14,610 nt of DNA from CAYYOS01 sp964473355 (GCA_964473355.1 CAYYOS010000057.1:1-14610), one strand, 5' to 3'. Shown: positions 7,653 to 14,522, numbered from the stretch's first letter. Numbers and translations are program-made. Notes: a model not told the origin generated them from the sequence alone.

Positions 7653-8018
7653 ATGATAGAAATTACCCCCGAAGCAGCGCAACAAATTTTAGCTTCGCAG
7701 CCCCCGGAAGATGAACCGGCCACCATGGCTTTACGGATTGCTGCGAAGCGCGCGCCGGACGGTACGATTCAGTATGGCATTGGTTTCGATGGCGAGCGCG
7801 AAGGGGATTTTCTATTCGATTCTCATGGTATAACTTTTGTAGTCGCGCCGGTTAGCAGCAAACTATTGGAAGGCGCCACACTGGACTTTGTGGAGACATC
7901 CCCTGGCGAGTTTCAGTTTGTTTTCTACAATCCTAACGATGCGCATTTTGAGGCTGGCTCTGCGCCAGACGCTAGCGGCACGGGAATACCGGGCACGCCT
8001 AGTGACTCGCGCAATTAA
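7653..8018 (+). CDS. dsrR: DsrR, cysteine-free A-type (IscA-like) Fe-S carrier homologue
   Basis: The 121-residue protein has the A-type carrier fold pattern (ITPEAAQQIL at the start, LRIAAKRAPDGTIQYGIGFD at 27-46, FVFYNPNDAHF near 89-99) but contains no cysteine. Set against ErpA from this same window, the three cluster-binding cysteines of ErpA (44, 108, 110) fall on Asp36, Glu100 and Gly102. Loss of these cysteines is the hallmark of DsrR, which in Allochromatium vinosum affects dsr expression or protein level rather than simply carrying iron. The C-terminal tail after about 100 is rich in Gly, Pro, Ser and Asp and looks disordered. The start is set by TAGGAG at 7641-7646. The gene ends seven bases before the next ATG. 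Confidence 0.9.
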   Translation: MIEITPEAAQQILASQPPEDEPATMALRIAAKRAPDGTIQYGIGFDGEREGDFLFDSHGITFVVAPVSSKLLEGATLDFVETSPGEFQFVFYNPNDAHFEAGSAPDASGTGIPGTPSDSRN

Positions 8019-8025
8019 AGACAAT

Positions 8026-9510
8026 ATGAACTTTGACGTGGTGATCATTGGCAGTGGCCCGGGTGGCTATAAAGCCGCCATGACGGCAGCACATTTAGGC
8101 GCGAAAGTGGCTTTGATAGAAAAAGCGCTACCCGGCGGAAATTGCTTAAACCAAGGTTGCATACCTAAAAAAACTCTATTGCATTTGGCGTCGCTCATCG
8201 AGAATGTTAACGATTTACAAGGCCGTGGCCTACTCGGCGGGGTAAGGGGAGATTTCCTGGCTGCGATGTCTCACAAAAATCAAGTGGTGTCAGGCATTCG
8301 GGAAAATTTCCCGGTTTGGTTAAATCGCCTCGGCGTTAAAATATTTGTAGGTGCAGCAAAGCTAATAGATAGGCAAACAATCGAGATCGCACCCAGTGCG
8401 GAGTTTAGCGCAGCCTCGCGCAACGATCCCAGCCTAGTGGTGAGCGAAATGATGACGCTCAAGACCAAAAGCGTCATCATTGCAACGGGTTCCGTTCCCA
8501 GAGCATTGGCTACTTGCCCTACCGATGGCCGGATGGTGCTTAACTCCCAGGATTTTATGTTTAATCTTGATCGGCTACCGAAATCCATACTTTGCGTGGG
8601 GGGTGGGACGATAGGGGTGGAGCTGGGCTTTCTGCTGCATCAATTCGGATCCAAAGTTTGTATCGTGGAGCAAAGTGATCGCTTGCTTAATCAAGCGCGC
8701 ATTTCCGAGCGTGCCAGTAATATTTTAGAACGCAAGTTTAAACGTATCGGTATAGAGGTCCGCAAAGAAATTTCGGTAACCAGCCTCACTGTCACGGATA
8801 ATGCGGCGCAGCTGAAATTTACCGATGGCACTGCCGCAAGCTACGATAGTGTTTTGGTTGCAGTAGGCAGGCAACCGTACACCCATGGACTTAACTTGGA
8901 AGCGATCGGCGTTGCGCTAACTCCAGAGGGCTTCATTCAGACTTCGGAGCATTTGCAAACCAGTGTCCCGGGTATTTATGCCATCGGTGACGTTAAGCCC
9001 GGCCCGATGACCGCCAACGCTGCCCTGCACGACGCAAAAATCGCGGCGACTAATGCTATTCAAGGTAATCAACTCCACTCAAATTATTTTAAAGTACCGT
9101 TGGTAATTAATTCAGCTCTGGAAATCGCCGCCGTGGGGCTCACTGAAGAACAAGCGGACGAAGCTGGGTTTGATTCCGACGTCGCCCGTTCAAATCTAGG
9201 TGGCTCCGGTAAAGCGCGCGCGTATCACGATTTTGAAGGCTATATTGAAGTGGTTCACGATGCCGAGACCGGCCAACTTTTGGGTGGTTGTATCGTGGGG
9301 CCGGAGGCCGGTGAGCAGATTCATATGATGGTCGCAGCGTGTCAGTCGTCGCGCGGCCTGTGGTTTTTTAAAGACATGAGCTATAGCCATCCGTCGTGGT
9401 GCGAAGAATTGGAGACCGCCATCGATCCTTATACGGCGGCATTTTCTAAATCCGATAAAACGATATTTCGCCCCGGTATATTTGCCGATCACGAATCTTT
9501 GTTGCGCTAG
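8026..9510 (+). CDS. Dihydrolipoamide dehydrogenase-like pyridine nucleotide-disulfide oxidoreductase, divergent
   Basis: With ATG 8026 the protein has 494 residues and begins MNFDVVIIGSGPGGYKAA, the normal FAD Rossmann N-terminus. The frame is open further upstream, but that would overlap dsrR and add nothing family-like. The redox-active disulfide is Cys40/Cys45 in GGNCLNQGCIPKK. A second dinucleotide site reads CVGGGTIGVELG and the FAD-closing motif is YAIGD. The C-terminal His-Glu catalytic pair keeps the normal spacing (His455, Glu460, in HPSWCEE). Differences from ordinary Lpd are an inserted stretch around 117-146, an atypical interface sequence (NSALEIAAVGLTEEQ in place of a Tyr-Thr-x-Pro-Glu type motif) and a Trp-Cys between the catalytic residues. 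No pyruvate or 2-oxoglutarate dehydrogenase genes are nearby. Its place between dsrR and cysG suggests work with sulfur or cofactor metabolism (inference), with an unknown disulfide substrate. Confidence 0.85.
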   Translation: MNFDVVIIGSGPGGYKAAMTAAHLGAKVALIEKALPGGNCLNQGCIPKKTLLHLASLIENVNDLQGRGLLGGVRGDFLAAMSHKNQVVSGIRENFPVWLNRLGVKIFVGAAKLIDRQTIEIAPSAEFSAASRNDPSLVVSEMMTLKTKSVIIATGSVPRALATCPTDGRMVLNSQDFMFNLDRLPKSILCVGGGTIGVELGFLLHQFGSKVCIVEQSDRLLNQARISERASNILERKFKRIGIEVRKEISVTSLTVTDNAAQLKFTDGTAASYDSVLVAVGRQPYTHGLNLEAIGVALTPEGFIQTSEHLQTSVPGIYAIGDVKPGPMTANAALHDAKIAATNAIQGNQLHSNYFKVPLVINSALEIAAVGLTEEQADEAGFDSDVARSNLGGSGKARAYHDFEGYIEVVHDAETGQLLGGCIVGPEAGEQIHMMVAACQSSRGLWFFKDMSYSHPSWCEELETAIDPYTAAFSKSDKTIFRPGIFADHESLLR

Positions 9511-9516
9511 TCGACA

Positions 9517-10968
9517 GTGAATTTTTTCCCGGCATTCTTGGATCTTAAAGGCAAGCAGTGCCTCATCGTGGGTGGTGGGGAAATTGCCGCGCGCAAAGCC
9601 GCACTACTAATTAACTGCGGCGCTCATGTTACTGTCGTTGCACCGACATTGTCCTCGGGGTTCGATGAATTTAAACAAAATCCACGCTTAGTTCATCAAC
9701 CCGCGCCATTTATGGCTACTCACTTAGACCAAGCGGTGCTCGTCATTGTCGCGTCCGAAGATGTGACTTTAAGTCGAGTGGTTTCCAGTACGGCTCAGGC
9801 ATTGCGCATTCCGGTTAATGTCGTGGATAGCCCCGAACTATGCTCTTTTATTGTTCCCGCAATTATTGATCGCGATCCGTTAGTCGTTGCGGTTTCTACG
9901 GGGGGCGCGTCACCGGTGTTGGCGCGCTTGCTACGTGCCCGCTTGGAAACCCTAATACCTGCTGCGTATGGCCGTCTAGCAGCGCTCGCTGCGCAGTTTC
10001 GCGAGCGGGTAAAAAATCGCTTCAACGCACCCGCTGAGCGCCGCATATTTTGGGAGAATGCTCTGCAGGGGCCGATAGCGGAACTGGTGTTCGCCGGCCA
10101 AGAGCAGGCCGCTGCCACAGCAATAGAAACTTTGCTGGCAGCGCCGGATAGAAAAGATCAGGGCTGCGGAGAAGTGTATTTGGTTGGTGGTGGTCCCGGC
10201 AACCCAGATTTACTCACCTTCCGCGCGCTACGGCTCATGCAACAAGCAGATGTCGTGGTGCACGATCGCCTCGTCTCGCAAGAAGTATTAGACATGGTGC
10301 GGCGCGACGCGCAACGAATTTATGTCGGCAAAGAACGCGACAATCATGAGATGCCGCAAGAATCTATTAATGACCTTCTCGTACGTCTTGCCAAAAAAGG
10401 CTTGCGCGTGTTGCGCCTAAAAGGCGGCGACCCTTTTATATTTGGCCGCGGTGGCGAAGAAATTGAAACACTCGCTGAGCACGGCGTACCCTTTCAAGTG
10501 GTGCCGGGCATTACTGCTGCTTCGGGTGTTGCCTCTTACGCGGGTATCCCGCTTACTCACAGGGATTATGCGCAATCTTGCGTGTTTGTTACCGGTCACC
10601 TGAAGGATGGTTCCATGGATTTAGATTGGAATGCCTTAGCGCGACCTAACCAAACCATCGTCATTTATATGGGGTTATTGGGCTTGCCTATATTATGCAA
10701 AGAGCTCATCGCTAATGGCTTGCCTCCATCAACCCCCGCCGCCATCGTCCAACAAGGCACCACTAGCAACCAAAAAGTTGTCACCGGCACACTAGAAACT
10801 CTGCCCGACATTACTTTAGCGGCCAAGCTTAAAGCCCCGACTTTGATTATTGTTGGCCAAGTGGTGAAACTACACGAGAAACTCGCTTGGTTTCATTCCG
10901 AAGGGGACAAGCGGGTCCGCAGCGATTCGTCCAAAGTTGCGATAAATGCTAAAAACCTCGATCGGTAG
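9517..10968 (+). CDS. cysG: CysG, trifunctional siroheme synthase
   Basis: The 483-residue protein has the complete CysG layout. The N-terminal precorrin-2 dehydrogenase/sirohydrochlorin ferrochelatase half has an NAD site (CLIVGGGEIAARKA, 15-28) and Asp104 in NVVDSPE, the same position as the catalytic Asp104 of enteric CysG. The C-terminal uroporphyrinogen-III methyltransferase half starts near 219 with GGGPGNPDLLT, followed by RLKGGDPFIFGRGGEE, VPGITAASG and the IPLTHRDYAQS block. The regulatory Ser128 of Salmonella CysG is Thr here. The enzyme turns uroporphyrinogen III into siroheme, the prosthetic group of DsrAB, which DsrN then amidates. The GTG start at 9517 matches the family N-terminus (MNFFPAFLDLKG) and lies six bases after the upstream stop. 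There is no good ribosome site, so coupling is likely. The 3' end overlaps the next gene by 23 bases. Confidence 0.94.
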   Translation: MNFFPAFLDLKGKQCLIVGGGEIAARKAALLINCGAHVTVVAPTLSSGFDEFKQNPRLVHQPAPFMATHLDQAVLVIVASEDVTLSRVVSSTAQALRIPVNVVDSPELCSFIVPAIIDRDPLVVAVSTGGASPVLARLLRARLETLIPAAYGRLAALAAQFRERVKNRFNAPAERRIFWENALQGPIAELVFAGQEQAAATAIETLLAAPDRKDQGCGEVYLVGGGPGNPDLLTFRALRLMQQADVVVHDRLVSQEVLDMVRRDAQRIYVGKERDNHEMPQESINDLLVRLAKKGLRVLRLKGGDPFIFGRGGEEIETLAEHGVPFQVVPGITAASGVASYAGIPLTHRDYAQSCVFVTGHLKDGSMDLDWNALARPNQTIVIYMGLLGLPILCKELIANGLPPSTPAAIVQQGTTSNQKVVTGTLETLPDITLAAKLKAPTLIIVGQVVKLHEKLAWFHSEGDKRVRSDSSKVAINAKNLDR

Positions 10969-11332
10969 ACTGGGGGCTAGCCTTACATTATTGCTGACTT
11001 CCTGCAGCGTCCCTGACTGGGCTTCCGAAAGTTATAATTTACCTAAAGCGGCATATGCTATATCTTTTTTAGTCGCAAAAAACGGCGAATTAAGACAGTT
11101 AAATTACCAACTGCAGGCGCCACCTGAAAGCATGGCTAGTCTTGCTCAGACAGGGACGTGTATGGGAGGGCTGGTTATTGAAATCGAAAACGACAAGATC
11201 GTGACTCGCAAGCTAGTAATGAAAGCCCGTGATGGTTGGGCCATGGCAAGCAAAGCGCTCGCTGACGCAGGCGATGCTGGCCCAGTTTGGCCTGATTTTG
11301 GCAATGAGGGGAATGAAGATTTGATTTGGTAA
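10946..11332 (+). CDS. Small predicted lipoprotein of unknown function
   Basis: The 128-residue protein begins with a lipoprotein signal: MLKTSIGRLG, a hydrophobic run and the lipobox LTSC with Cys20 as the probable lipidation site. The mature part (about 108 residues) has one further cysteine (Cys72, in TGTCMGG), a beta-like central stretch (LVIEIENDKIVTRKLVM) and an acidic C-terminus ending NEDLIW. I do not recognise a family. The start codon lies inside cysG, 23 bases before its end, and no ribosome site is visible, so translational coupling to cysG is likely. It is the last gene before the rplM promoter, hence probably the end of the dsr-cysG transcript. The lipid anchor would place it in the envelope, unlike the cytoplasmic CysG. 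Confidence 0.72.
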   Translation: MLKTSIGRLGASLTLLLTSCSVPDWASESYNLPKAAYAISFLVAKNGELRQLNYQLQAPPESMASLAQTGTCMGGLVIEIENDKIVTRKLVMKARDGWAMASKALADAGDAGPVWPDFGNEGNEDLIW

Positions 11333-11397
11333 TATGGGCGCTGGCGACACTTGACTCTAAGGGAAGCGGCCGTCTAGGTTCCGTGCTTGCTCCAGGG

Positions 11398-11425
11398 TTG
11401 ACAAACCACCCCTTTTTTCTATAAA
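11398..11425 (+). promoter_or_regulatory. Sigma70-type promoter for rplM-rpsI
   Basis: TTGACA at 11398-11403 and TATAAA at 11420-11425 are separated by 16 bases. Transcription would start near 11432, leaving a leader of only about 25 bases before the rplM ATG. The promoter separates the ribosomal protein operon from the upstream dsr-cysG group. Confidence 0.82.
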
Positions 11426-11455
11426 ATCCAAGGTTTTTCGCAGATTGCATCACAA

Positions 11456-11884
11456 ATGAAAACCTACTCCGCCAAGCCCCACGAAATCACCCGCGACTGG
11501 TATTTGGTCGACGCGACCGACCGAGTCCTAGGGCGTTTGGCAGCGGGTATTGCCCACCGCCTCCGCGGTAAGCATAAAGCTATATTTACGCCACACCTGG
11601 ACACCGGTGACTACATCGTGGTCGTTAATGTGGAAAAATTGCGTGTTACAGGCAACAAAGCGGAGCAAAAGACCTATTATCGGCACAGCGGCTACCCTGG
11701 CGGCATTTATAGCACCAATTTCGCAAAAATGCAGGCGCGTTTCCCGAATCGCGTTTTGGAAAAAGCCGTCAAAGGCATGCTACCTAAAGGGCCATTGGGC
11801 TATGCGATGTTTAAGAAGCTGAAAATTTATAGCGGCGCGCAGCACGATCACGCGGCGCAACAACCAAAAACACTGGAAATTTAA
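11456..11884 (+). CDS. rplM: 50S ribosomal protein L13
   Basis: The protein is 142 residues, the same length as Escherichia coli L13. It shows the family features: MKTYSAKPHEITRDWYLVDA at the start, VLGRLAAGIAHRLRGKHK, YYRHSGYPGG and the MLPKGPLGYAMFKKLKIYSG block. L13 is an early-assembly protein of the large subunit. It starts at ATG 11456, just downstream of a clear promoter, with no strong Shine-Dalgarno in the short leader. Its TAA overlaps the rpsI ATG by one base, the standard rplM-rpsI pair. Confidence 0.98.
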   Translation: MKTYSAKPHEITRDWYLVDATDRVLGRLAAGIAHRLRGKHKAIFTPHLDTGDYIVVVNVEKLRVTGNKAEQKTYYRHSGYPGGIYSTNFAKMQARFPNRVLEKAVKGMLPKGPLGYAMFKKLKIYSGAQHDHAAQQPKTLEI

Positions 11885-12276
11885 TGATAGCAAAATCCAA
11901 CTACGGTACCGGGCGGCGCAAAACCTCCATCGCGCGGGTTTATATCAAGGCCGGCAAAGGTGAGATCACCGTTAATGATAAGCCTGCGGATGAGTATTTT
12001 TCCCGCGAAACCGGCCGCATGGTAATACGGCAGCCTTTAGATTTGACTAGTAATCGCACCTCTTTTGATATTAAAGTTAACGTCAATGGCGGGGGTGAAT
12101 CCGGCCAGGCTGGCGCAGTAAGGCTAGGGATCACCCGCGCGCTGATTGCATTCGATGCGGAATTAAAACCAGCGCTAAGCAAGGCTGGGTTTGTAACCCG
12201 CGATGCGCGTGAAGTGGAGCGCAAAAAAGTGGGTCTGCGCAAAGCCCGACGACGTAAACAATTCTCCAAGCGCTAA
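11884..12276 (+). CDS. rpsI: 30S ribosomal protein S9
   Basis: The protein is 130 residues, identical in length to Escherichia coli S9. It contains the characteristic YGTGRRKTSIARVYIKAG start and a basic C-terminus, RKARRRKQFSKR, whose tail reaches the P-site tRNA in the ribosome. The start overlaps the rplM stop by one base (TAATG), so translation is coupled. A GC-rich hairpin follows eight bases after the stop. Confidence 0.98.
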   Translation: MIAKSNYGTGRRKTSIARVYIKAGKGEITVNDKPADEYFSRETGRMVIRQPLDLTSNRTSFDIKVNVNGGGESGQAGAVRLGITRALIAFDAELKPALSKAGFVTRDAREVERKKVGLRKARRRKQFSKR

Positions 12277-12283
12277 GCTACAT

Positions 12284-12324
12284 GCCCGGCACTACGCCGG
12301 GCGCGAGTTAGGCCTGCTAGGCCT
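12284..12324 (+). terminator. Candidate terminator hairpins after rpsI
   Basis: GCCCGGC at 12284-12290 and GCCGGGC at 12296-12302 form a perfect 7-bp GC-rich stem with loop ACTAC, just after the rpsI stop. A second hairpin is built from two AGGCCT units at 12310-12315 and 12319-12324, flanked by GCGC segments. No T run follows on the + strand, only an A run at 12336-12342, so it lacks the classic intrinsic-terminator tail and may instead protect the mRNA end. Confidence 0.5.
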
Positions 12325-12422
12325 GGCGCTGTCTTAAAAAAATTCGTCATTCAAAGCCCTATTCTATGATTCTTTCCAGCGTACGAGGTCGCCTTGACGC
12401 TGATATAGAGTGATAATTATCT

Positions 12423-13451
12423 ATGATAAAAGCAGCTATAGTCGGCGGTACGGGTTACACCGGGGTGGAGCTTCTGCGCATTTTGGCGCAGCATCCGCAG
12501 GTTCGTCTTGAGGTCATCACTTCACGCCAAGAGGTGGGGCTTAAGGTATGCGACATGTTCCCCAATCTTCGCGGTAGGCTGGATCTTAAGTTCAGCGATC
12601 CCGCGACTGCCCCCATTTCTGAGTGTGATGTGGTATTTTTTGCTACACCGAATGGCATCGCCATGAAAGAAGCACCCAGCCTCTTAAAAAAAGGTTTGCG
12701 TGTTGTTGATTTGGCTGCGGATTTTCGCATTCAAGATATCGCCACATGGGAAAAATGGTATGGGGTGGCGCACGCTTCGCCAGAACTGGTAAAAGAAGCC
12801 GTTTATGGCTTGCCCGAAGTTAACCGTGAAAAAATTAAGGGCGCGCAACTTATAGCGAACCCAGGTTGCTATGCTACCGCCGTGCAACTGGGCTTCCTGC
12901 CACTTATTGAAGCGGGGGTCGTGGACACCGCTTATTTAATTGCCGACGCAAAATCTGGAGTGAGTGGAGCGGGGCGCAAAGCCGAAGTGGCTACGCTGTT
13001 TGCCGAAGCCGCTGATAATTTTAAGGCTTATGCAATGTCCGGCCATCGGCACCTGCCGGAAATTGTCCAAGGACTGCAGGCGCATGCCCATGCCCCGATA
13101 AAGCTGACTTTCGTGCCCCATTTACTGCCAGCCATCCGCGGCATAGAAGCCACTTTATACGCCAAAATCACCAAAGAGGCGGATTTTCAAAGCTTATTTG
13201 AAAAACGCTATGCTCGGGAGCATTTTGTAGACGTCCTCGCGCCCGGATCCCATCCGGAGACGCGCTCGGTGCGGGGTGCGAATCATTGCAGAATTGCAAT
13301 ACACCGGCCGCAAAATGCCGATATCATTGTTATCTCATCGGTAATTGATAACCTAGTAAAAGGTGCGGCTGGCCAAGCGGTGCAAAATATGAACATTATG
13401 TTTGGTCTGGATGAGCAAGCTGGATTAACACAAATACCATTGTTGCCCTAA
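12423..13451 (+). CDS. argC: N-acetyl-gamma-glutamyl-phosphate reductase
   Basis: The 342-residue protein fits the long single-domain ArgC form. It has the NADP-binding start AAIVGGTGYTGVELLRIL (4-21), FFATPNG, VVDLAADFR, the catalytic Cys149 in NPGCYAT and the GHRHLPEI block. It reduces N-acetyl-glutamyl phosphate to the semialdehyde in arginine biosynthesis in the cytoplasm. No other arg gene is nearby, but argC after rplM-rpsI is an order I associate with betaproteobacteria. The upstream gap (12325-12422) contains TTGACG at 12394 and TGATAATTAT at 12411, too close together for a normal promoter pair. No good ribosome site precedes ATG 12423, so promoter and leader remain uncertain. Confidence 0.96.
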   Translation: MIKAAIVGGTGYTGVELLRILAQHPQVRLEVITSRQEVGLKVCDMFPNLRGRLDLKFSDPATAPISECDVVFFATPNGIAMKEAPSLLKKGLRVVDLAADFRIQDIATWEKWYGVAHASPELVKEAVYGLPEVNREKIKGAQLIANPGCYATAVQLGFLPLIEAGVVDTAYLIADAKSGVSGAGRKAEVATLFAEAADNFKAYAMSGHRHLPEIVQGLQAHAHAPIKLTFVPHLLPAIRGIEATLYAKITKEADFQSLFEKRYAREHFVDVLAPGSHPETRSVRGANHCRIAIHRPQNADIIVISSVIDNLVKGAAGQAVQNMNIMFGLDEQAGLTQIPLLP

Positions 13452-13467
13452 CTTAAACGTGATATTC

Positions 13468-13475
13468 AAAAGGAG
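13468..13475 (+). promoter_or_regulatory. Ribosome-binding site deciding the bactofilin start
   Basis: AAAAGGAG lies seven bases before ATG 13483. An in-frame GTG at 13459 lies upstream of this site and has no ribosome site of its own, so the ATG is chosen. Confidence 0.8.
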
Positions 13476-13482
13476 TCAGGCT

Positions 13483-13911
13483 ATGTTCAGTGATAAAAAA
13501 TCGCAACCGCAAAATCGCATCGATACGCTAATAGGAGCTGGCACCAAAATCCAAGGTGATCTTAAATTCAGCGGGGGTTTACGCGTCGATGGTCATATTA
13601 AAGGTAACGTGGAAGCCGCAGCAGACACCAGCAGTACTTTGGTGTTGAGCGAAAAAGCCATTATTGAAGGCGAAATTCATGTTTCTCATGTGATTCTCAA
13701 CGGGACGGTGTTGGGGCACGTACACTCCGCATTAACGGTGGAACTGCAATCTAAATCCAAAGTCACAGGAGACATTTACTACAAAAGTCTAGAAATGCAA
13801 ATTGGTGCTGTGATAGATGGCAAGCTGATCCATGAAGAAAGTCCTGAAGTACGCAGCTTGGAGTACAAAAATACCTTTAGCGGTGGGATGGAAGGCGAGC
13901 CCACGACTTAA
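13483..13911 (+). CDS. Bactofilin (CcmA-like polymer-forming cytoskeletal protein)
   Basis: From ATG 13483 the protein has 142 residues. A short polar N-terminal tail (about 1-13) is followed by repeated short beta-turn units of the bactofilin domain: IGAGTKIQGDLKFSGGLRVD, GHIKGNVEA, LVLSEKAIIEGEIHVSHVIL, NGTVLGHV, SKVTGDIYYKSLEM and GAVIDGKLI. The hydrophobic residues recur about every second position, as expected for a beta-helix. It ends with a short non-conserved tail (about 120-142). Bactofilins form filaments at the inner membrane and help with cell shape, polarity or envelope growth; the exact role here is unknown. The gene starts 31 bases after the argC stop, so co-transcription with argC is likely, and is followed by an independent erpA promoter. 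Confidence 0.92.
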   Translation: MFSDKKSQPQNRIDTLIGAGTKIQGDLKFSGGLRVDGHIKGNVEAAADTSSTLVLSEKAIIEGEIHVSHVILNGTVLGHVHSALTVELQSKSKVTGDIYYKSLEMQIGAVIDGKLIHEESPEVRSLEYKNTFSGGMEGEPTT

Positions 13912-13940
13912 TTGACCGGGCGGGGCAATCCCCCCATAAT
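13912..13940 (+). promoter_or_regulatory. Sigma70-type promoter for erpA
   Basis: TTGACC at 13912-13917 and CATAAT at 13935-13940 are separated by 17 bases. It begins immediately after the bactofilin stop codon and is followed by a leader of about 28 bases with TAGGAG before erpA. A short GGGG/CCCC inverted repeat lies in the spacer, near 13922-13935. Confidence 0.72.
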
Positions 13941-13974
13941 AGACACTTAACGTTTATGTTTTAGGAGTAAAGCG

Positions 13975-14325
13975 ATGAATGCAGTTACCGAGATGCCTAG
14001 CCCATTGGTTTTTACTGAGAGTGCGGCTACCAAAGTAAAACAATTGATTGAAGAAGAGGGTAGCCCCGATCTTAAATTGCGGGTGTTTGTGTCCGGCGGG
14101 GGGTGCTCCGGCTTTCAATATGGATTTACTTTTGACGAAGTGACCAACGAAGACGATACCCAAGTTGAAAAAAACGGCGTGACCTTGTTAATCGACCCCA
14201 TGAGTTTTCAATATCTGGCTGGTGCTGAAATTGATTATCAAGAAGGGCTGGAAGGCGCGCAATTTGTCATCAAGAATCCTAACGCGAGCTCAACCTGCGG
14301 CTGTGGGTCTTCGTTTTCGGCTTAA
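13975..14325 (+). CDS. erpA: ErpA, A-type iron-sulfur cluster insertion protein
   Basis: The 116-residue protein has the three cysteines of A-type carriers: Cys44 in SGGGCSGFQYGF and Cys108/Cys110 in STCGCGSSF, spaced as in ErpA. It delivers [4Fe-4S] or [2Fe-2S] clusters to client proteins in the cytoplasm. The start is ATG 13975 with TAGGAG at 13962-13967. It has its own upstream promoter. The dsr genes in this window encode several cluster-rich proteins (DsrL, DsrK, DsrO), but erpA is a general gene in this chromosomal setting. Compare the cysteine-free paralogue DsrR. Confidence 0.96.
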   Translation: MNAVTEMPSPLVFTESAATKVKQLIEEEGSPDLKLRVFVSGGGCSGFQYGFTFDEVTNEDDTQVEKNGVTLLIDPMSFQYLAGAEIDYQEGLEGAQFVIKNPNASSTCGCGSSFSA

Positions 14326-14399
14326 ATTTGTTTTTTAACCGTTGCTGGGCTTGCACTGCAATTTTCCATTTAAAAAACTACATCTAATTTTATAGCGTC

Positions 14400-14419
14400 A
14401 TTCCCGCGAAAGCGGGAAT
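14400..14419. repeat. ATTCCC...GGGAAT palindromic repeat (dRS3-like)
   Basis: ATTCCCGC, loop GAAA, GCGGGAAT forms a perfect 8-bp stem with a GNRA tetraloop. It matches the ATTCCC-N8-GGGAAT pattern known as dRS3 in Neisseria and common in many proteobacterial intergenic regions. It lies 74 bases after the erpA stop and is followed by CCAGGGTTTTAAT, so it may also act as a transcription terminator. The 74 bases before it (14326-14399) are AT-rich with no gene or strong hairpin. Confidence 0.75.
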
Positions 14420-14437
14420 CCAGGGTTTTAATCAAAT

Positions 14438-14456
14438 TGTCGGGGGTAGCCCGACA
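14438..14456. repeat. TGTCGGG...CCCGACA inverted repeat
   Basis: TGTCGGG at 14438-14444 and CCCGACA at 14450-14456 form a perfect 7-bp stem with loop GGTAG, 18 bases after the ATTCCC palindrome. The two may be parts of one composite intergenic repeat. Confidence 0.65.
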
Positions 14457-14461
14457 GCTAA

Positions 14462-14522
14462 GGCGCCCTAAGAGCGTCGCCCGCGGGACCCGCAACGCGG
14501 GATCGGGCGGCGTCAGGGCGCC
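14462..14522. repeat. 61-nt nested GC-rich palindrome
   Basis: Three nested pairs share one axis: GGCGCCCT (14462-14469) with AGGGCGCC (14515-14522), CGCCCG (14478-14483) with CGGGCG (14504-14509), and CCCGC (14489-14493) with GCGGG (14497-14501) around loop AAC. Internal bulges lie between the blocks. No coding potential is convincing here. It probably belongs to a dispersed repeat whose remainder runs past the window end. Confidence 0.7.

Noticed and set aside
7888..8025. Upstream extension of the Lpd-like protein by 46 codons
   Set aside because: It overlaps dsrR out of frame. The FAD motif begins right after ATG 8026, as in the family, so the extension is not needed.
12284..12342. Classic intrinsic terminator after rpsI
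   Set aside because: The hairpins are good but no T run follows on the + strand, and the A run at 12336-12342 is on the wrong side of the hairpin for a minus-strand terminator; kept only as a candidate.
13459..13482. GTG start eight codons upstream for the bactofilin
   Set aside because: A strong AAAAGGAG lies between this GTG and ATG 13483, so it serves the ATG.
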